A DNA stretch of 50,963 bases from an uncultured Eubacteriales bacterium (GCA_949288095.1 CASEIX010000035.1:1-50963); one strand, 5' to 3'; positions 34,135 to 42,364 are shown, counted from the stretch's first letter. Translations and numbers: made by a program. The notes: a model not told the origin generated them from the letters alone.

Positions 34135-34857
34135 TTATAATTCTTGTTCCTCTCCACCAACTTGTTGATACCCATCTGGTTTTGCATATATCTTCATCAT
34201 CTCATCTTGTGCTTTTATATAAACTTCGCCATAAGTCGTATATGATAGTGGTGGTAATACTTCTACTTTTCTTGCTCCATATAATGATGGTTGTTCGTAA
34301 TCCCAACTTCTTAATAATCTCATTCTTCTCTGATTCACATCTTCTCCATCTTCAACTGGTAATGCTGGTAAAATAGATACAATTCCATTTGATTTCATAA
34401 TATCTGAAAGAGTTTGTTCAAATTGTTCCTGCGATTGGATTACATAACTATTAGTTGGTCTTTTTCCATATCTATCTATTTGCATTAGAGTATCCCAATA
34501 TGCTTTCTTGAATAAGGATGTTCCTTCCATTCCTTCTAAAGCAATTCTGGTTGGTATTCTATCGACAATTTCTGCATAGTGTTTCATTTCCTTTAATGAC
34601 TGCCCCTCATCACTACCAATGATAGATTCCCAATCTACATATAAGATATTCGGTTTTGTTGATTCTGTTTCCATTGAATTTAACAAATCCATCCCACTAA
34701 TTACTTTTTTATGTTCATCCACTTGTACAACATTTCCGTCTATATCTCTATGTTCATTTCCTTGTTTGGTCAATACTTGACCTTTTTCATCAATTCTTCT
34801 TCCATTTTCATCAATTGTAGGTCTTTCCCCACATAAAACTAATAATTTTCCATCCAT
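34135..34857 (-). CDS. Unrecognised 240-residue cytoplasmic protein
   Basis: No signal peptide or membrane helix. The N-terminal 55 residues contain several short 'D-x-N/K-G' turns (TIDENGRRIDEKGQVL, DIDGNVVQVDEHKK) like beta-turn repeats. The rest is mixed alpha/beta (PNILYVDWESIIGSDEGQSLKEM, GMEGTSLFKKAYWDTLMQIDRYG). Family not recognised. It lies 26 bases downstream of gltX with an AAAGGATG site and probably shares its transcript. Confidence 0.6.
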   Translation of the reverse strand: MDGKLLVLCGERPTIDENGRRIDEKGQVLTKQGNEHRDIDGNVVQVDEHKKVISGMDLLNSMETESTKPNILYVDWESIIGSDEGQSLKEMKHYAEIVDRIPTRIALEGMEGTSLFKKAYWDTLMQIDRYGKRPTNSYVIQSQEQFEQTLSDIMKSNGIVSILPALPVEDGEDVNQRRMRLLRSWDYEQPSLYGARKVEVLPPLSYTTYGEVYIKAQDEMMKIYAKPDGYQQVGGEEQEL

Positions 34858-34883
34858 ATTTCTACATCCTTTATTTCAATATT

Positions 34884-36536
34884 TTATTTTTTCTTTGCTA
34901 CTTCAAATCTTTTTTTCATACTCTCTTTTCCTAATACTTGCATAATCTCATACATGTCTGGTGTATTCGTTCTTCCTGTTAATGCTACTCTTAAAACTGT
35001 ACTAACATCTCCTACATGTGCTTTATATGCGTCTGGATTTGCTTTATATTCTTTTACTTCTTTTGCATATCCAAGTTCTCCTGCAAGTTCTTTTATTTTG
35101 TCAAACCATTGTTGTTTATCATCATTTTCATTATAGTATTTTTCCATATACAAATCTAATATTTTATCAACATCTTCTTTTTCATGAATCACTTGATATG
35201 GATACTCTTGTTCTTTTGCAAGGAATTTATCATCATACATATATTCTATGTTTTCTTTTACATCTGACCATTTTGCGATGTCTTTTCTAGGCTTTTTGTT
35301 TCCTCTTTCAATTCCAAATATTTTTAAAGCATATTCCTTATCTTTTAACATCTCTTCTAATTCTTTATCATATGTTTTTGCCCAATGAAATGCATTTTCA
35401 TATACTTCTTCTGCAGTAAATTTAGAAATAACCGTTTTTCCTACATCTAATAATTTTACCATATCAAATAAAGCCCCACTGACACTCATTTTGTTTAATT
35501 GTAATTCAAATTCATCAATAGACTTATCTTTATTTGCTCTTCTCCAATTTTCGAAATTAGAATTGGCAATATTTAATAAATATTCATTAACAGCTTCTTT
35601 TGGAATTCCCATTTCATCATAATATGATACAGCTGCTTCTGGATCTTTTCTCTTACTTAATTTTCTCTTATTTCCATTATCATTTTTCATAATTGGTGCA
35701 ATATGTGCATATTTAGGTGGTTTAAATCCTAATTCATGGAATAATTGTAAATGTAATGGAACTGATGATAGCCATTCATCTCCTCTAATAACATGTGTTG
35801 TTCTCATTAAATGGTCATCTACTGCATGTGCAAAATGATATGTTGGTAATCCATCTGCTTTGATAATAACGATATCTTGGTCATTTTCTGGGAAATCTAC
35901 ATTTCCTTTTATCACATCATGATGTTTTATTTTTCTATCTTCACGTCCAGGTGATTTAAAACGAACGATATAATTCTCTCCATTATTTATCTTTTCAATG
36001 GCTTCTTCTACAGTTATATTTCTACATTTTGCCCAAACGCCATAATATCCTGGTCTAATTTTAGCTGCTTCTTGCTTAGCTCTCATTTCTTCCAATTCTT
36101 CAGGTGTACAGAAACAAGGATATGCCTTTCCTTGTTCAATTAAGTATTTTGCATAACTTTGATAAATCTCTTTTCTCATAGATTGTCTATATGGACCATA
36201 ATTTCCTTTTCCCTCTGTTTCTGAAATCATTCCCTCATCAGGTTCTATTCCAAATCTATCCAAAGATTGCACAATATCTGTTATTCCATTTTCTACTTCT
36301 CTTTTTTGATCTGTATCTTCAATTCTTAATAAAAACACACCTTCTGTTTGATTAGCTAACTTTCTAGCAATCAAAGATTGATATAATCCTCCTATATGTA
36401 CAAATCCTGTTGGACTTGGTGCAAATCTTGTTACAATTGCTCCTTCTTTTAAATTTCTCTCTGGATATTTTTCCTCATAATATGTGATATCCTTTGCATC
36501 TGGAAATATTGCATTTGCTAAATCTTTGTAATCCAT
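34884..36536 (-). CDS. gltX: Glutamate--tRNA ligase
   Basis: This 550-residue class I synthetase charges tRNA-Glu (and often tRNA-Gln in bacteria lacking GlnRS). The HIGH-type motif is FAPSPTGFVHIGG (about 38-50), followed by LLRIEDTDQKREVENG. The middle has the CFCTPEELEEM stretch, GDEWLSSVPLHLQLF and the KMSKS-type loop RKLSKRKDPEA. The C-terminal helical anticodon-binding part ends VLRVALTGRTNTPDMYEIMQVLG. It is somewhat longer than the usual 470-500 residues because of extra helices after the catalytic loop. The start is two bases after the stop of an 85-residue gene. Confidence 0.95.
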   Translation of the reverse strand: MDYKDLANAIFPDAKDITYYEEKYPERNLKEGAIVTRFAPSPTGFVHIGGLYQSLIARKLANQTEGVFLLRIEDTDQKREVENGITDIVQSLDRFGIEPDEGMISETEGKGNYGPYRQSMRKEIYQSYAKYLIEQGKAYPCFCTPEELEEMRAKQEAAKIRPGYYGVWAKCRNITVEEAIEKINNGENYIVRFKSPGREDRKIKHHDVIKGNVDFPENDQDIVIIKADGLPTYHFAHAVDDHLMRTTHVIRGDEWLSSVPLHLQLFHELGFKPPKYAHIAPIMKNDNGNKRKLSKRKDPEAAVSYYDEMGIPKEAVNEYLLNIANSNFENWRRANKDKSIDEFELQLNKMSVSGALFDMVKLLDVGKTVISKFTAEEVYENAFHWAKTYDKELEEMLKDKEYALKIFGIERGNKKPRKDIAKWSDVKENIEYMYDDKFLAKEQEYPYQVIHEKEDVDKILDLYMEKYYNENDDKQQWFDKIKELAGELGYAKEVKEYKANPDAYKAHVGDVSTVLRVALTGRTNTPDMYEIMQVLGKESMKKRFEVAKKK

Positions 36537-36538
36537 TT

Positions 36539-36796
36539 TTATCTTTCCTCTCCTTCTCTATTTCTTGGACTGCTAGTTCTTCTAAAACTAACTTTTTGCT
36601 TTCTCTTTTCTTCTTCCTTTTTTCTTTCTTGATTGATTTCTGATATTAATTCCACTAAATCATTAAATGTGAATTCTTCTCTTTCTCCCTTTGGCAATAT
36701 ACCTTTTATCATATTTTTTTGTTCATTTAATGTTTTCTCTGGATTCTCTCGGATGATTTTTTTCATTTCTTCTCTTTTCTTATCATCTTTTATCAT
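36539..36796 (-). CDS. 85-residue charged protein upstream of gltX
   Basis: A small, very charged, helical protein (MIKDDKKREEMKKIIRENPE start, Arg/Glu-rich end). The segment GEREEFTFNDLVELISEINQERKKEEEK suggests a short folded helix pair followed by a disordered basic tail. It is two bases from gltX and clearly in the same transcript. No family recognised. Confidence 0.55.
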   Translation of the reverse strand: MIKDDKKREEMKKIIRENPEKTLNEQKNMIKGILPKGEREEFTFNDLVELISEINQERKKEEEKRKQKVSFRRTSSPRNREGEER

Positions 36797-36946
36797 ATTG
36801 TCATTACCTTCCTTATTTGTTCTTTATGTCAAACATTATACTACATTCTCAAGCATTTCACAAGTCTTTTTCTTGAGTTTGTGAGTGTCTCATAGAATTT
36901 TTGTAATAGTTCCTGCTTAAGTCTGAATTGTAACAAGTTTTAGAAA

Positions 36947-37825
36947 TTAATCTTTTTGCGTTTTTGATTGTGAATGCATTTTATTTAATATCTTAACTGC
37001 TTTAAACATTTTAGAAGTCTTAAAGTTTTTAATCGTATTGGGTATATGGGATATATATACTCCTAAAATGATACACAACATACATAAAATTCCTTCTATC
37101 AATGTCATTCCTTGTGGTAAAAGAACAAATATGGACCCAATCGTAAAACCGATAATACTATAAAAGGTTTGTGCATAATATTTTTCTAACAATTTTTTGG
37201 TTAATTTCATCACAATGATACTACCTAATATTAATCCAATACCAAGAGGAATTAATACAGGTAAATATAAATTGGCAACAGATTGCAAATACACAGAATA
37301 GACGCCTAATAACATTAAAATAATGGTACTACTAACACCTGGTACAACAATACCTACAGACATAATGGCTCCACACATAACCAAATACATGACGCTTAAA
37401 TTGTCCAGATTAGTAATGATATGCATTCTATTTTCTAATACCACTGTTATGATTCCAATTGCTAATGCTATCAACAAATAAAGCACGTTTTGTGGTTTAA
37501 ATGTTTCTTTTTCATTCACTTCTTTTATTAAAGAAGGAATTGTTCCAATAATTAATCCAATAAATATAGACTTCGTTTGTATAGGAAATTCATATAAAAA
37601 ATAATTTAAAATATTACTAAATAATAAAACCCCTATTCCAACACCTAAAGTAATAGGAAATAAAAACTTTATATTTTGCTTTATATCTTTAAAAAAATTT
37701 AAAACAGCATCTAATAATTTTTCATAAATACCAAAAATCACACATAACACACCACTACTAATCCCTGGCACAATCGCTCCTGCCCCTATAAAGATTCCTT
37801 TTACTATATTAAAAAATCCATTCAT
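36947..37825 (-). CDS. popT: DUF368 membrane protein, undecaprenyl-phosphate transporter (PopT-like)
   Basis: I start at ATG 37825 after GAGGAG, giving 292 residues and eight or nine membrane helices. DUF368 hallmarks are GIFIGAGAIVPGISSGVLCVIFGIYEKLL at the N-terminus and its inverted counterpart GIVVPGVSSTIILMLLGVY in the second half. Members of this family have been identified as undecaprenyl-phosphate translocases that flip the recycled lipid carrier for peptidoglycan and surface-polymer synthesis back to the cytoplasmic face. The assignment is by family; direction and substrate are not shown by the sequence. Confidence 0.85.
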   Translation of the reverse strand: MNGFFNIVKGIFIGAGAIVPGISSGVLCVIFGIYEKLLDAVLNFFKDIKQNIKFLFPITLGVGIGVLLFSNILNYFLYEFPIQTKSIFIGLIIGTIPSLIKEVNEKETFKPQNVLYLLIALAIGIITVVLENRMHIITNLDNLSVMYLVMCGAIMSVGIVVPGVSSTIILMLLGVYSVYLQSVANLYLPVLIPLGIGLILGSIIVMKLTKKLLEKYYAQTFYSIIGFTIGSIFVLLPQGMTLIEGILCMLCIILGVYISHIPNTIKNFKTSKMFKAVKILNKMHSQSKTQKD

Positions 37826-37865
37826 ACATATACTCCTCAAAAATATATCTAGAAAAACGCACATT

Positions 37866-38137
37866 CTCCTTTCTTATTTTATGAATTTCTTTTCGTTTCA
37901 TTCATTAAAAAGATATTTTATATTATTAAAAAATAAACAAATTATTATACAACATATTGAAATAATGTTGTATTCTTGACTATAATTTATGTATCATTTT
38001 GAAATTTACAGATTTTAATTTTTGAATTTTTAATAAAATTTGATTTAAAATTATAAATAAGATTAAGATTAAAATTTAGATTAGATTTAGATTTATACTT
38101 AACTTAACTTAACTACACTAAATTTAATTTTACTTTA
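37866..38137. other. Gene-free, extremely AT-rich low-complexity stretch
   Basis: About 270 bases with no gene. It contains reiterated short words such as TTAGATTTAGATTT and TTAACTTAACTTAACT between 38040 and 38120. No promoter, RNA gene or long repeat is evident. It lies downstream of the toxin-antitoxin genes. Confidence 0.6.
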
Positions 38138-38456
38138 TTAAAATTTATTCATATAATTTTGTGTACTATGAAAAATATGTAAAATAAAGACTTGTCCGAG
38201 TATTATAATTTACTGTATATAAAATAATATATTTATCTATTGGTATTCTTCTAATATTTTTATCAAAAGCTATTTTTTGATATCTTTCTGGAAAATATGA
38301 TAAACTAGATATTAGTTTGTAGACTTTTTTATGGAAATTATTAGCTATGGAAGGTTCTTTTAATATTTTAGATAAATAATAGTAAATTTGGCTTAATTCA
38401 TCTTTAAAACTGTCAAGCCATTCAATTTTATATTTTCTATTCTCTAGATAATCCAT
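38138..38456 (-). CDS. RelE/ParE-family toxin, needs one +1 frameshift at CGG
   Basis: The initial frame gives 86 family-like residues (KYKIEWLDSFKDELSQIYYYLS, FPERYQKIAFDKNIRRIPIDKYIILYTVNYNT), then CGG, and stops eight codons later without the family's last strand. Skipping the C gives Gly-Gln-Val and the continuation VFILHIFHSTQNYMNKF, exactly the C-terminal 'VyILrIfHgrrdY' strand of RelE/ParE toxins. It ends at 38138 with 105 residues. The toxin would be an mRNA interferase or a gyrase inhibitor. It overlaps the antitoxin gene by 20 bases. A frameshift-dependent toxin could be made less often than its antitoxin, which would be useful control (inference). Confidence 0.85.
38196..38198 (-). 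other. CGG codon at +1 frameshift site in the toxin gene
   Basis: Minus-strand codons are AAT ACT CGG ACA AGT in the initial frame. Skipping the C gives ACT GGA CAA GTC and restores the toxin's conserved C-terminal strand. This is the third of three in-frame CGG codons in the window. Confidence 0.85.
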
Positions 38457-38793
38457 ATTTTTCCTCTAGTTCTTCCATAGCTTCTTCCATTGACACATAA
38501 TGTCCTTTTTCAATATCTTTAAATGACTCTTCAAATTTCCTAATCATATCTTTTTGAAATTCCTCAAAAGTAGCATAATGTTTATCAAAATGTTCTGATA
38601 CTAATCTATCAATTCTCTCTTCCTCTGTTTCTTCTAATCCTTTTGTTAATTCTTCATATGCTTCATCACTTAAAATGACCAAATCATTTGTTCCATTTTT
38701 CGTGATATACATTGGTTCTTTTGTTTCATGACATATTTTTGAAATTTCATTATAATTATTTCTCAAATCTGCACATGGTCTAATGAAAGCCAT
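38437..38793 (-). CDS. Phd/YefM-type antitoxin
   Basis: This 118-residue protein has an N-terminal Phd/YefM DNA-binding fold (ADLRNNYNEISKICHETKEPMYITKNGTNDLVILSDEAYEEL, residues 8-49) and a long acidic helical C-terminal part that would wrap the toxin. Its start follows AAAGGAGGTG. It is upstream of and overlaps the toxin, as usual for this family. An inverted repeat in the promoter spacer is a likely autoregulatory operator. Confidence 0.88.
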   Translation of the reverse strand: MAFIRPCADLRNNYNEISKICHETKEPMYITKNGTNDLVILSDEAYEELTKGLEETEEERIDRLVSEHFDKHYATFEEFQKDMIRKFEESFKDIEKGHYVSMEEAMEELEEKYGLSRE

Positions 38794-38820
38794 AAAAGCA
38801 CCTCCTTTTTGTATAGGAAA

Positions 38821-38849
38821 ATTATATCAAAATTATGATATGTATTCAA
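38821..38849 (-). promoter_or_regulatory. Promoter and likely operator of the toxin-antitoxin pair
   Basis: On the minus strand TTGAAT (complement of 38844-38849), a 17-base spacer and a perfect TATAAT (complement of 38821-38826). The inverted repeat ATATCA-N6-TGATAT (38824-38841) spans spacer and -10 box, where the antitoxin would repress its own operon. Confidence 0.72.
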
Positions 38850-38986
38850 GTTATTTTTATAAAATTCCATATTTTTTAATTTTTTTGGAGTTCTAAAATA
38901 TTTTTTTAATTCATTCATCATAATTTTCTAATGGTCAGGCACTTTTATTGTTCTCCAACATATAATTTGTTATGCGAGTTTTCAAA

Positions 38987-39053
38987 TGTCCCATTGAGAA
39001 ACGAACTCTATAGGACAAAAAATGTCCCGTTGAAAAACGAACTCAATGGGACA
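38987..39053. repeat. Two tandem 31-base hairpins upstream of sigK
   Basis: Two copies with a 36-base period (38987-39017 and 39023-39053). Each has arms TGTCCC and GGGACA (or GGACA) extended by TTGA(G)/CTC pairing, and a shared loop AAACGAA. The second is the more perfect stem. They lie just before the AGGAGGTG site of sigK. A similar TGTCC/GGACA hairpin stands before serS. They look REP-like, or they may be a repeated RNA or protein-binding site. Confidence 0.65.
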
Positions 39054-39079
39054 TAACGTGACTATTAGGAGGTGCCTTT

Positions 39080-39799
39080 ATGTTTTCTGCACTTTGTATG
39101 TCTGGTATTTTAGGGTTTATTGAATTTCTAAAATCCTCTGTTTTTTTAGTTGGATATATTTCTAGTAGTAATATATTCCCTGAGCCATTAACATCTGAAG
39201 AAGAAAAAATGTATTTAGAACAAATGAAAAATGGTGATGAAGAAGCAAGAAACATTTTAATTGAGAGAAATCTAAGATTGGTTGCCCATATTAGCAAAAA
39301 ATATTCCACTACAAATGTTGAACAAGATGACTTAATTTCGATTGGCACCATTGGTTTAATAAAAGGAATCAACAGTTTTAACATTGACAAAGGATCCAAA
39401 CTTTCTACATATGTTTCTAGATGCATTGATAACGAAATCTTAATGCATTTAAGAGCCACCAAAAAACTAGGTGCTGAAGTCTATTTAAATGAACCCATTG
39501 GAAAAGACAAAGATGATAATGTAATTACTTTACAAGAAATTTTAGAAAATGATGAAAGAAATATCGAAGATACAGTTGATATTAAGATGAAAATTAAATT
39601 ATTATATGAAAAAATGAAATCTATTTTAAAAGATAGAGAAAAAAACATTTTAGAACTTCGTTTTGGTTTAGGTGGTCATAAACCAAAAACACAACATGAA
39701 ATTGCAGAAATGATGGGTATTTCTCGTTCCTATGTTTCTAGAATTGAAACCAAAGCAATTGGAAAATTGTCTAAAGAATTTAAAAATTTAAATGAATAG
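39080..39799 (+). CDS. sigK: RNA polymerase sporulation sigma factor, sigma-K type
   Basis: This 239-residue sigma-70 family factor has the hydrophobic N-terminal extension typical of pro-sigma-K (MFSALCMSGILGFIEFL...FLVGYISSS), removed by proteolysis in known systems. Then come region 2 (IERNLRLVAHISKKYSTTNVEQDDLISIGTIGLIKGINSFNIDKGSKLSTYVSRCIDNEILMHLR) and region 4 (ILELRFGLGGHKPKTQHEIAEMMGISRSYVSRIETKAIGKL). In B. subtilis it drives late mother-cell genes. Here it is a single uninterrupted frame, with no skin-type insertion. The start follows AGGAGGTG, and a strong terminator follows the gene. Confidence 0.92.
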   Translation: MFSALCMSGILGFIEFLKSSVFLVGYISSSNIFPEPLTSEEEKMYLEQMKNGDEEARNILIERNLRLVAHISKKYSTTNVEQDDLISIGTIGLIKGINSFNIDKGSKLSTYVSRCIDNEILMHLRATKKLGAEVYLNEPIGKDKDDNVITLQEILENDERNIEDTVDIKMKIKLLYEKMKSILKDREKNILELRFGLGGHKPKTQHEIAEMMGISRSYVSRIETKAIGKLSKEFKNLNE

Positions 39800-39810
39800 T
39801 ATCACTACAT

Positions 39811-39838
39811 AACCTCAGATTTGATTCTGAGGTTTTTC
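39811..39838. terminator. Bidirectional terminator between sigK and the cysteine-synthase-like gene
   Basis: AACCTCAGA (39811-39819), a six-base loop and TCTGAGGTT (39826-39834), followed by TTTC on the plus strand. It lies between converging genes. Confidence 0.85.
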
Positions 39839-39846
39839 TATCATTT

Positions 39847-40824
39847 TCAAACAATCTCATAGTTCAACAACTCTATTTGATTACTTATAAAGCTTGTATT
39901 TTTGATTATCCTTTTTCCTAAATCTGTTGATAAATATTTTTTATTATCATCTGCAAAAACAGTAACCATATTTCCTTTTACTCCTTCTTGTGACAGTACA
40001 GCTCCTATAAAATTTGCACCTGATGAAATTCCTACTCCTAGCCCTAATTCTTTTGATAATCTTCTCGCCATATTAATCGCATCCTCATCATCAATCAATA
40101 GAATATCTTTTTCAATCATATTTTTATTTCTTTTAAATATATCTGGTATAAAATCGTCTCCAATCCCTTCTATTTTATGTTGTTCTAATATCTTACCTCC
40201 TGACAACATTGGCATTTTTTTTGGTTCTAATGCATATGTTTTTATATTATAATTTGCTTCTTTCAATCTCTTTCCAATTCCTATTAACGTTCCTCCTGTT
40301 CCTACACCAGAAATAAATCCACCTATTTTTCCTTCTCCTAATTGTTCTAAAATTTCCTTTCCCGTTGTTTCATAATGTGCCAATATGTTATCTTCGTTTT
40401 CAAATTGATTTGCTAAAAATCCATTTACATGATTAGCTAATATTTTAGCTTCTTCTACACATTTTACAAATCCACCTTCTTCTTTTGATATTAATGAGAT
40501 ATGGGCACCATATAATTTCATTAGTTCTATTCTTTCTTCACTTGCCCAATCTGGCATAAAAATATATACAGGATATTTATAATATGCTCCTAAGGCAGAC
40601 AAAGAAATACCTGTATTTCCACTCGTTGCTTCTATAATTGGCATATTTTCTGTTAACATCCCTCTTTCTTTTGCTTTTTTTATGATATAGTAAGCCACTC
40701 TGTCTTTTATACTTCCTGTTATATTATACATCTCTAGTTTGACATATACATGATTTTCTTTTCCCTTATATTTATATGTAATGTTTATCATAGGCGTATT
40801 GCCAATTAGTGTATGATTTTTCAT
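39847..40824 (-). CDS. PLP-dependent cysteine synthase family enzyme
   Basis: About 325 residues from the ATG at 40824 (eight bases after AAAGGAG; the ATG 24 bases upstream has no site). Fold type II PLP enzyme: IGNTPMINI at the N-terminus, PLP lysine in NITGSIKDRVAYYI, the phosphate and substrate loop EATSGNTGIS, the glycine loop SGVGTGGTLIGIG, and the C-terminal GVGISSGANFIGAV. Expected reaction: O-acetylserine (or a related acceptor) plus sulfide to cysteine. It differs from classic CysK in the SGNTGIS context, so cystathionine or another beta-synthase role is possible. A structured leader lies upstream. Confidence 0.82.
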   Translation of the reverse strand: MKNHTLIGNTPMINITYKYKGKENHVYVKLEMYNITGSIKDRVAYYIIKKAKERGMLTENMPIIEATSGNTGISLSALGAYYKYPVYIFMPDWASEERIELMKLYGAHISLISKEEGGFVKCVEEAKILANHVNGFLANQFENEDNILAHYETTGKEILEQLGEGKIGGFISGVGTGGTLIGIGKRLKEANYNIKTYALEPKKMPMLSGGKILEQHKIEGIGDDFIPDIFKRNKNMIEKDILLIDDEDAINMARRLSKELGLGVGISSGANFIGAVLSQEGVKGNMVTVFADDNKKYLSTDLGKRIIKNTSFISNQIELLNYEIV

Positions 40825-40902
40825 TGATATTTCTCCTTTCCTTTTCATTTTATAGTATTACTTGCTTTTGTGTATTATATTCAGGTAAATCGTTTTAGGA
40901 TA

Positions 40903-41005
40903 CTGTCATCTGTGAATTTATCTGTAACCACCAACCCATTTTGAATGTTTTATTTTATCCGGCTCACAGATGACAGCATTAGAGCCATACGATTAGTATG
41001 GCTCA
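40903..41005 (-). promoter_or_regulatory. Structured leader region upstream of the cysteine-synthase-like gene
   Basis: Two strong stems in the 200-base gap: CTGTCATCTGTGA (40904-40916) with TCACAGATGACAG around a roughly 45-base loop, and GAGCCATAC with GTATGGCTC at about 40982-41004 around five bases. The second could end transcripts on the plus strand (CACTTTTT follows). On the minus strand both lie in the untranslated leader of the downstream enzyme gene, so an RNA-based control element is possible. I recognise no known riboswitch consensus. Confidence 0.45.
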
Positions 41006-41019
41006 CTTTTTATATCTAA

Positions 41020-42249
41020 TTATTTTTCTCTTCGAATTATCCAATCTTTTTCACATTTGATTGGTAATTTCATCAATACTTTTTGTCCTTTTACTCCTGG
41101 ACTAACAGATTGTATTTCTTCTTTAGTATCATAATCCCATAAATTATCAATTGTAAATTGTACAGGTTCTAACTTGTATGGAATTAAAATCTCCATTTTA
41201 TCTCCTACTTGAAGTTTGTTTTTTATCTCAATAACAGATTTTTCTTCATCATATTGTACTACTTTTCCACCAAATTCATATTTTTCATTATATTGTCTTC
41301 CTCCATATTCTTGTATATCTTTGTTATTTCTATCATTAAAATAAAATGTGGTTAATCCTCTTGTTTTTACTTTTTCTAATTCTTTTAAATATTTAGTATA
41401 ATCATAATGCTCTGGATCTTTTTCATAATCGTCAATGGCATTTCTATAAGCACCTATGACACTTGCTAAATAATATTCTGTTTTTAACCTTCCTTCTATT
41501 TTTAAGCTATCTACTCCCATGTTAATAATTTCTGGTATTTCTTTGATTAAACACAAATCTTTTGAAGAAAAAATACTTGTCCCATATTCACTTGTTTCAA
41601 TAGGCATCAATTCTCCTGGATTATTCTTTTCTTCTGCATATAAATTATATGACCATCGACAACTTTGTGCACAATCTCCTAAATTCGCACTTCTGCATGA
41701 CATGAAGTCACTTAAAAAACATCTTCCTGAAAAAGCAAAACAAATGGCACCATGGATAAATATTTCTATTTCCATTCCTTCTGGTTTATTTTCCATGATA
41801 TATCTTAATTGTTCTTTATTCATTTCTCTTGCCATAATCATTCTTTTGGCTCCATTATGATACCAAAAGTTTGCGGCATGAAGGCTGACAATATTGGCTT
41901 GTGTACTCACATTAATGGCTACACTTGGTGCATATTGTTTTAATACTTCTATAACCCCTCCATCTGCTGCAATGATTCCGTCTGGATTTAATACTTCTAA
42001 TTTTTTTGCCATTTCTATAATTTCTTCATATTTTTCATCCCAAGCAAAAATATTTAATGTAACATACACTTTTTTTCCAATGCTATGTGCATATTTAATT
42101 GTTTTTTCTAAATCGTCATCTTTCATGTCTGCTCTTGTTCTTAAAGATAGTGATGAGGTTCCACAATATACGGCATCTGCCCCATATAAGAATGCAATTT
42201 TTGCCTTTTCAAAAGAACCTGCTGGTGCTAATAATTCTACTTTTTTCAT
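41020..42249 (-). CDS. trhP: Peptidase U32-family tRNA uridine-34 hydroxylation protein (TrhP/YrrO type)
   Basis: This 409-residue protein has the U32 signature ELLAPAGSFEKAKIAFLYGADAVYCG at the start and the cysteine-rich segment CFAFSGRCFLSDFMSCRSANLGDCAQSCRW (about 172-201), a likely Fe-S ligand set. SLKIEGRLKTEYYLASVIGAYRNAID and a C-terminal beta barrel (VGDKMEILIPYKLEPV) follow. U32 members of this type make 5-hydroxyuridine at tRNA position 34. The methyltransferase for the next step (TrmR) is 4.6 kb away on the same strand. A perfect promoter (TTGACA-17-TATAAT) precedes it. Confidence 0.88.
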   Translation of the reverse strand: MKKVELLAPAGSFEKAKIAFLYGADAVYCGTSSLSLRTRADMKDDDLEKTIKYAHSIGKKVYVTLNIFAWDEKYEEIIEMAKKLEVLNPDGIIAADGGVIEVLKQYAPSVAINVSTQANIVSLHAANFWYHNGAKRMIMAREMNKEQLRYIMENKPEGMEIEIFIHGAICFAFSGRCFLSDFMSCRSANLGDCAQSCRWSYNLYAEEKNNPGELMPIETSEYGTSIFSSKDLCLIKEIPEIINMGVDSLKIEGRLKTEYYLASVIGAYRNAIDDYEKDPEHYDYTKYLKELEKVKTRGLTTFYFNDRNNKDIQEYGGRQYNEKYEFGGKVVQYDEEKSVIEIKNKLQVGDKMEILIPYKLEPVQFTIDNLWDYDTKEEIQSVSPGVKGQKVLMKLPIKCEKDWIIRREK

Positions 42250-42319
42250 ATATATCCTTCCTTACTTTTATTTGTATTTCTATACTTTTTATCTATATTT
42301 TCTTATTTTTTGCATTCAT

Positions 42320-42348
42320 ATTATACAATTTACACTTGTTTATGTCAA
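42320..42348 (-). promoter_or_regulatory. Consensus promoter of trhP
   Basis: On the minus strand a perfect TTGACA (complement of 42343-42348), a 17-base spacer and a perfect TATAAT (complement of 42320-42325). Confidence 0.82.
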
Positions 42349-42364
42349 TTATAAAAAGAATTTG

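Noticed and set aside
10052..38198. CGG reassigned to another amino acid as a normal triplet
   Set aside because: Reading CGG as any single amino acid leaves all three genes out of frame, with stops 3-11 codons later; only a one-base shift restores the proteins.
10052..38198. Frameshifts as ordinary sequencing errors or pseudogenes
   Set aside because: Not fully excluded without reads, but chance errors would not all create the one codon otherwise unused in the window, in three otherwise intact genes.
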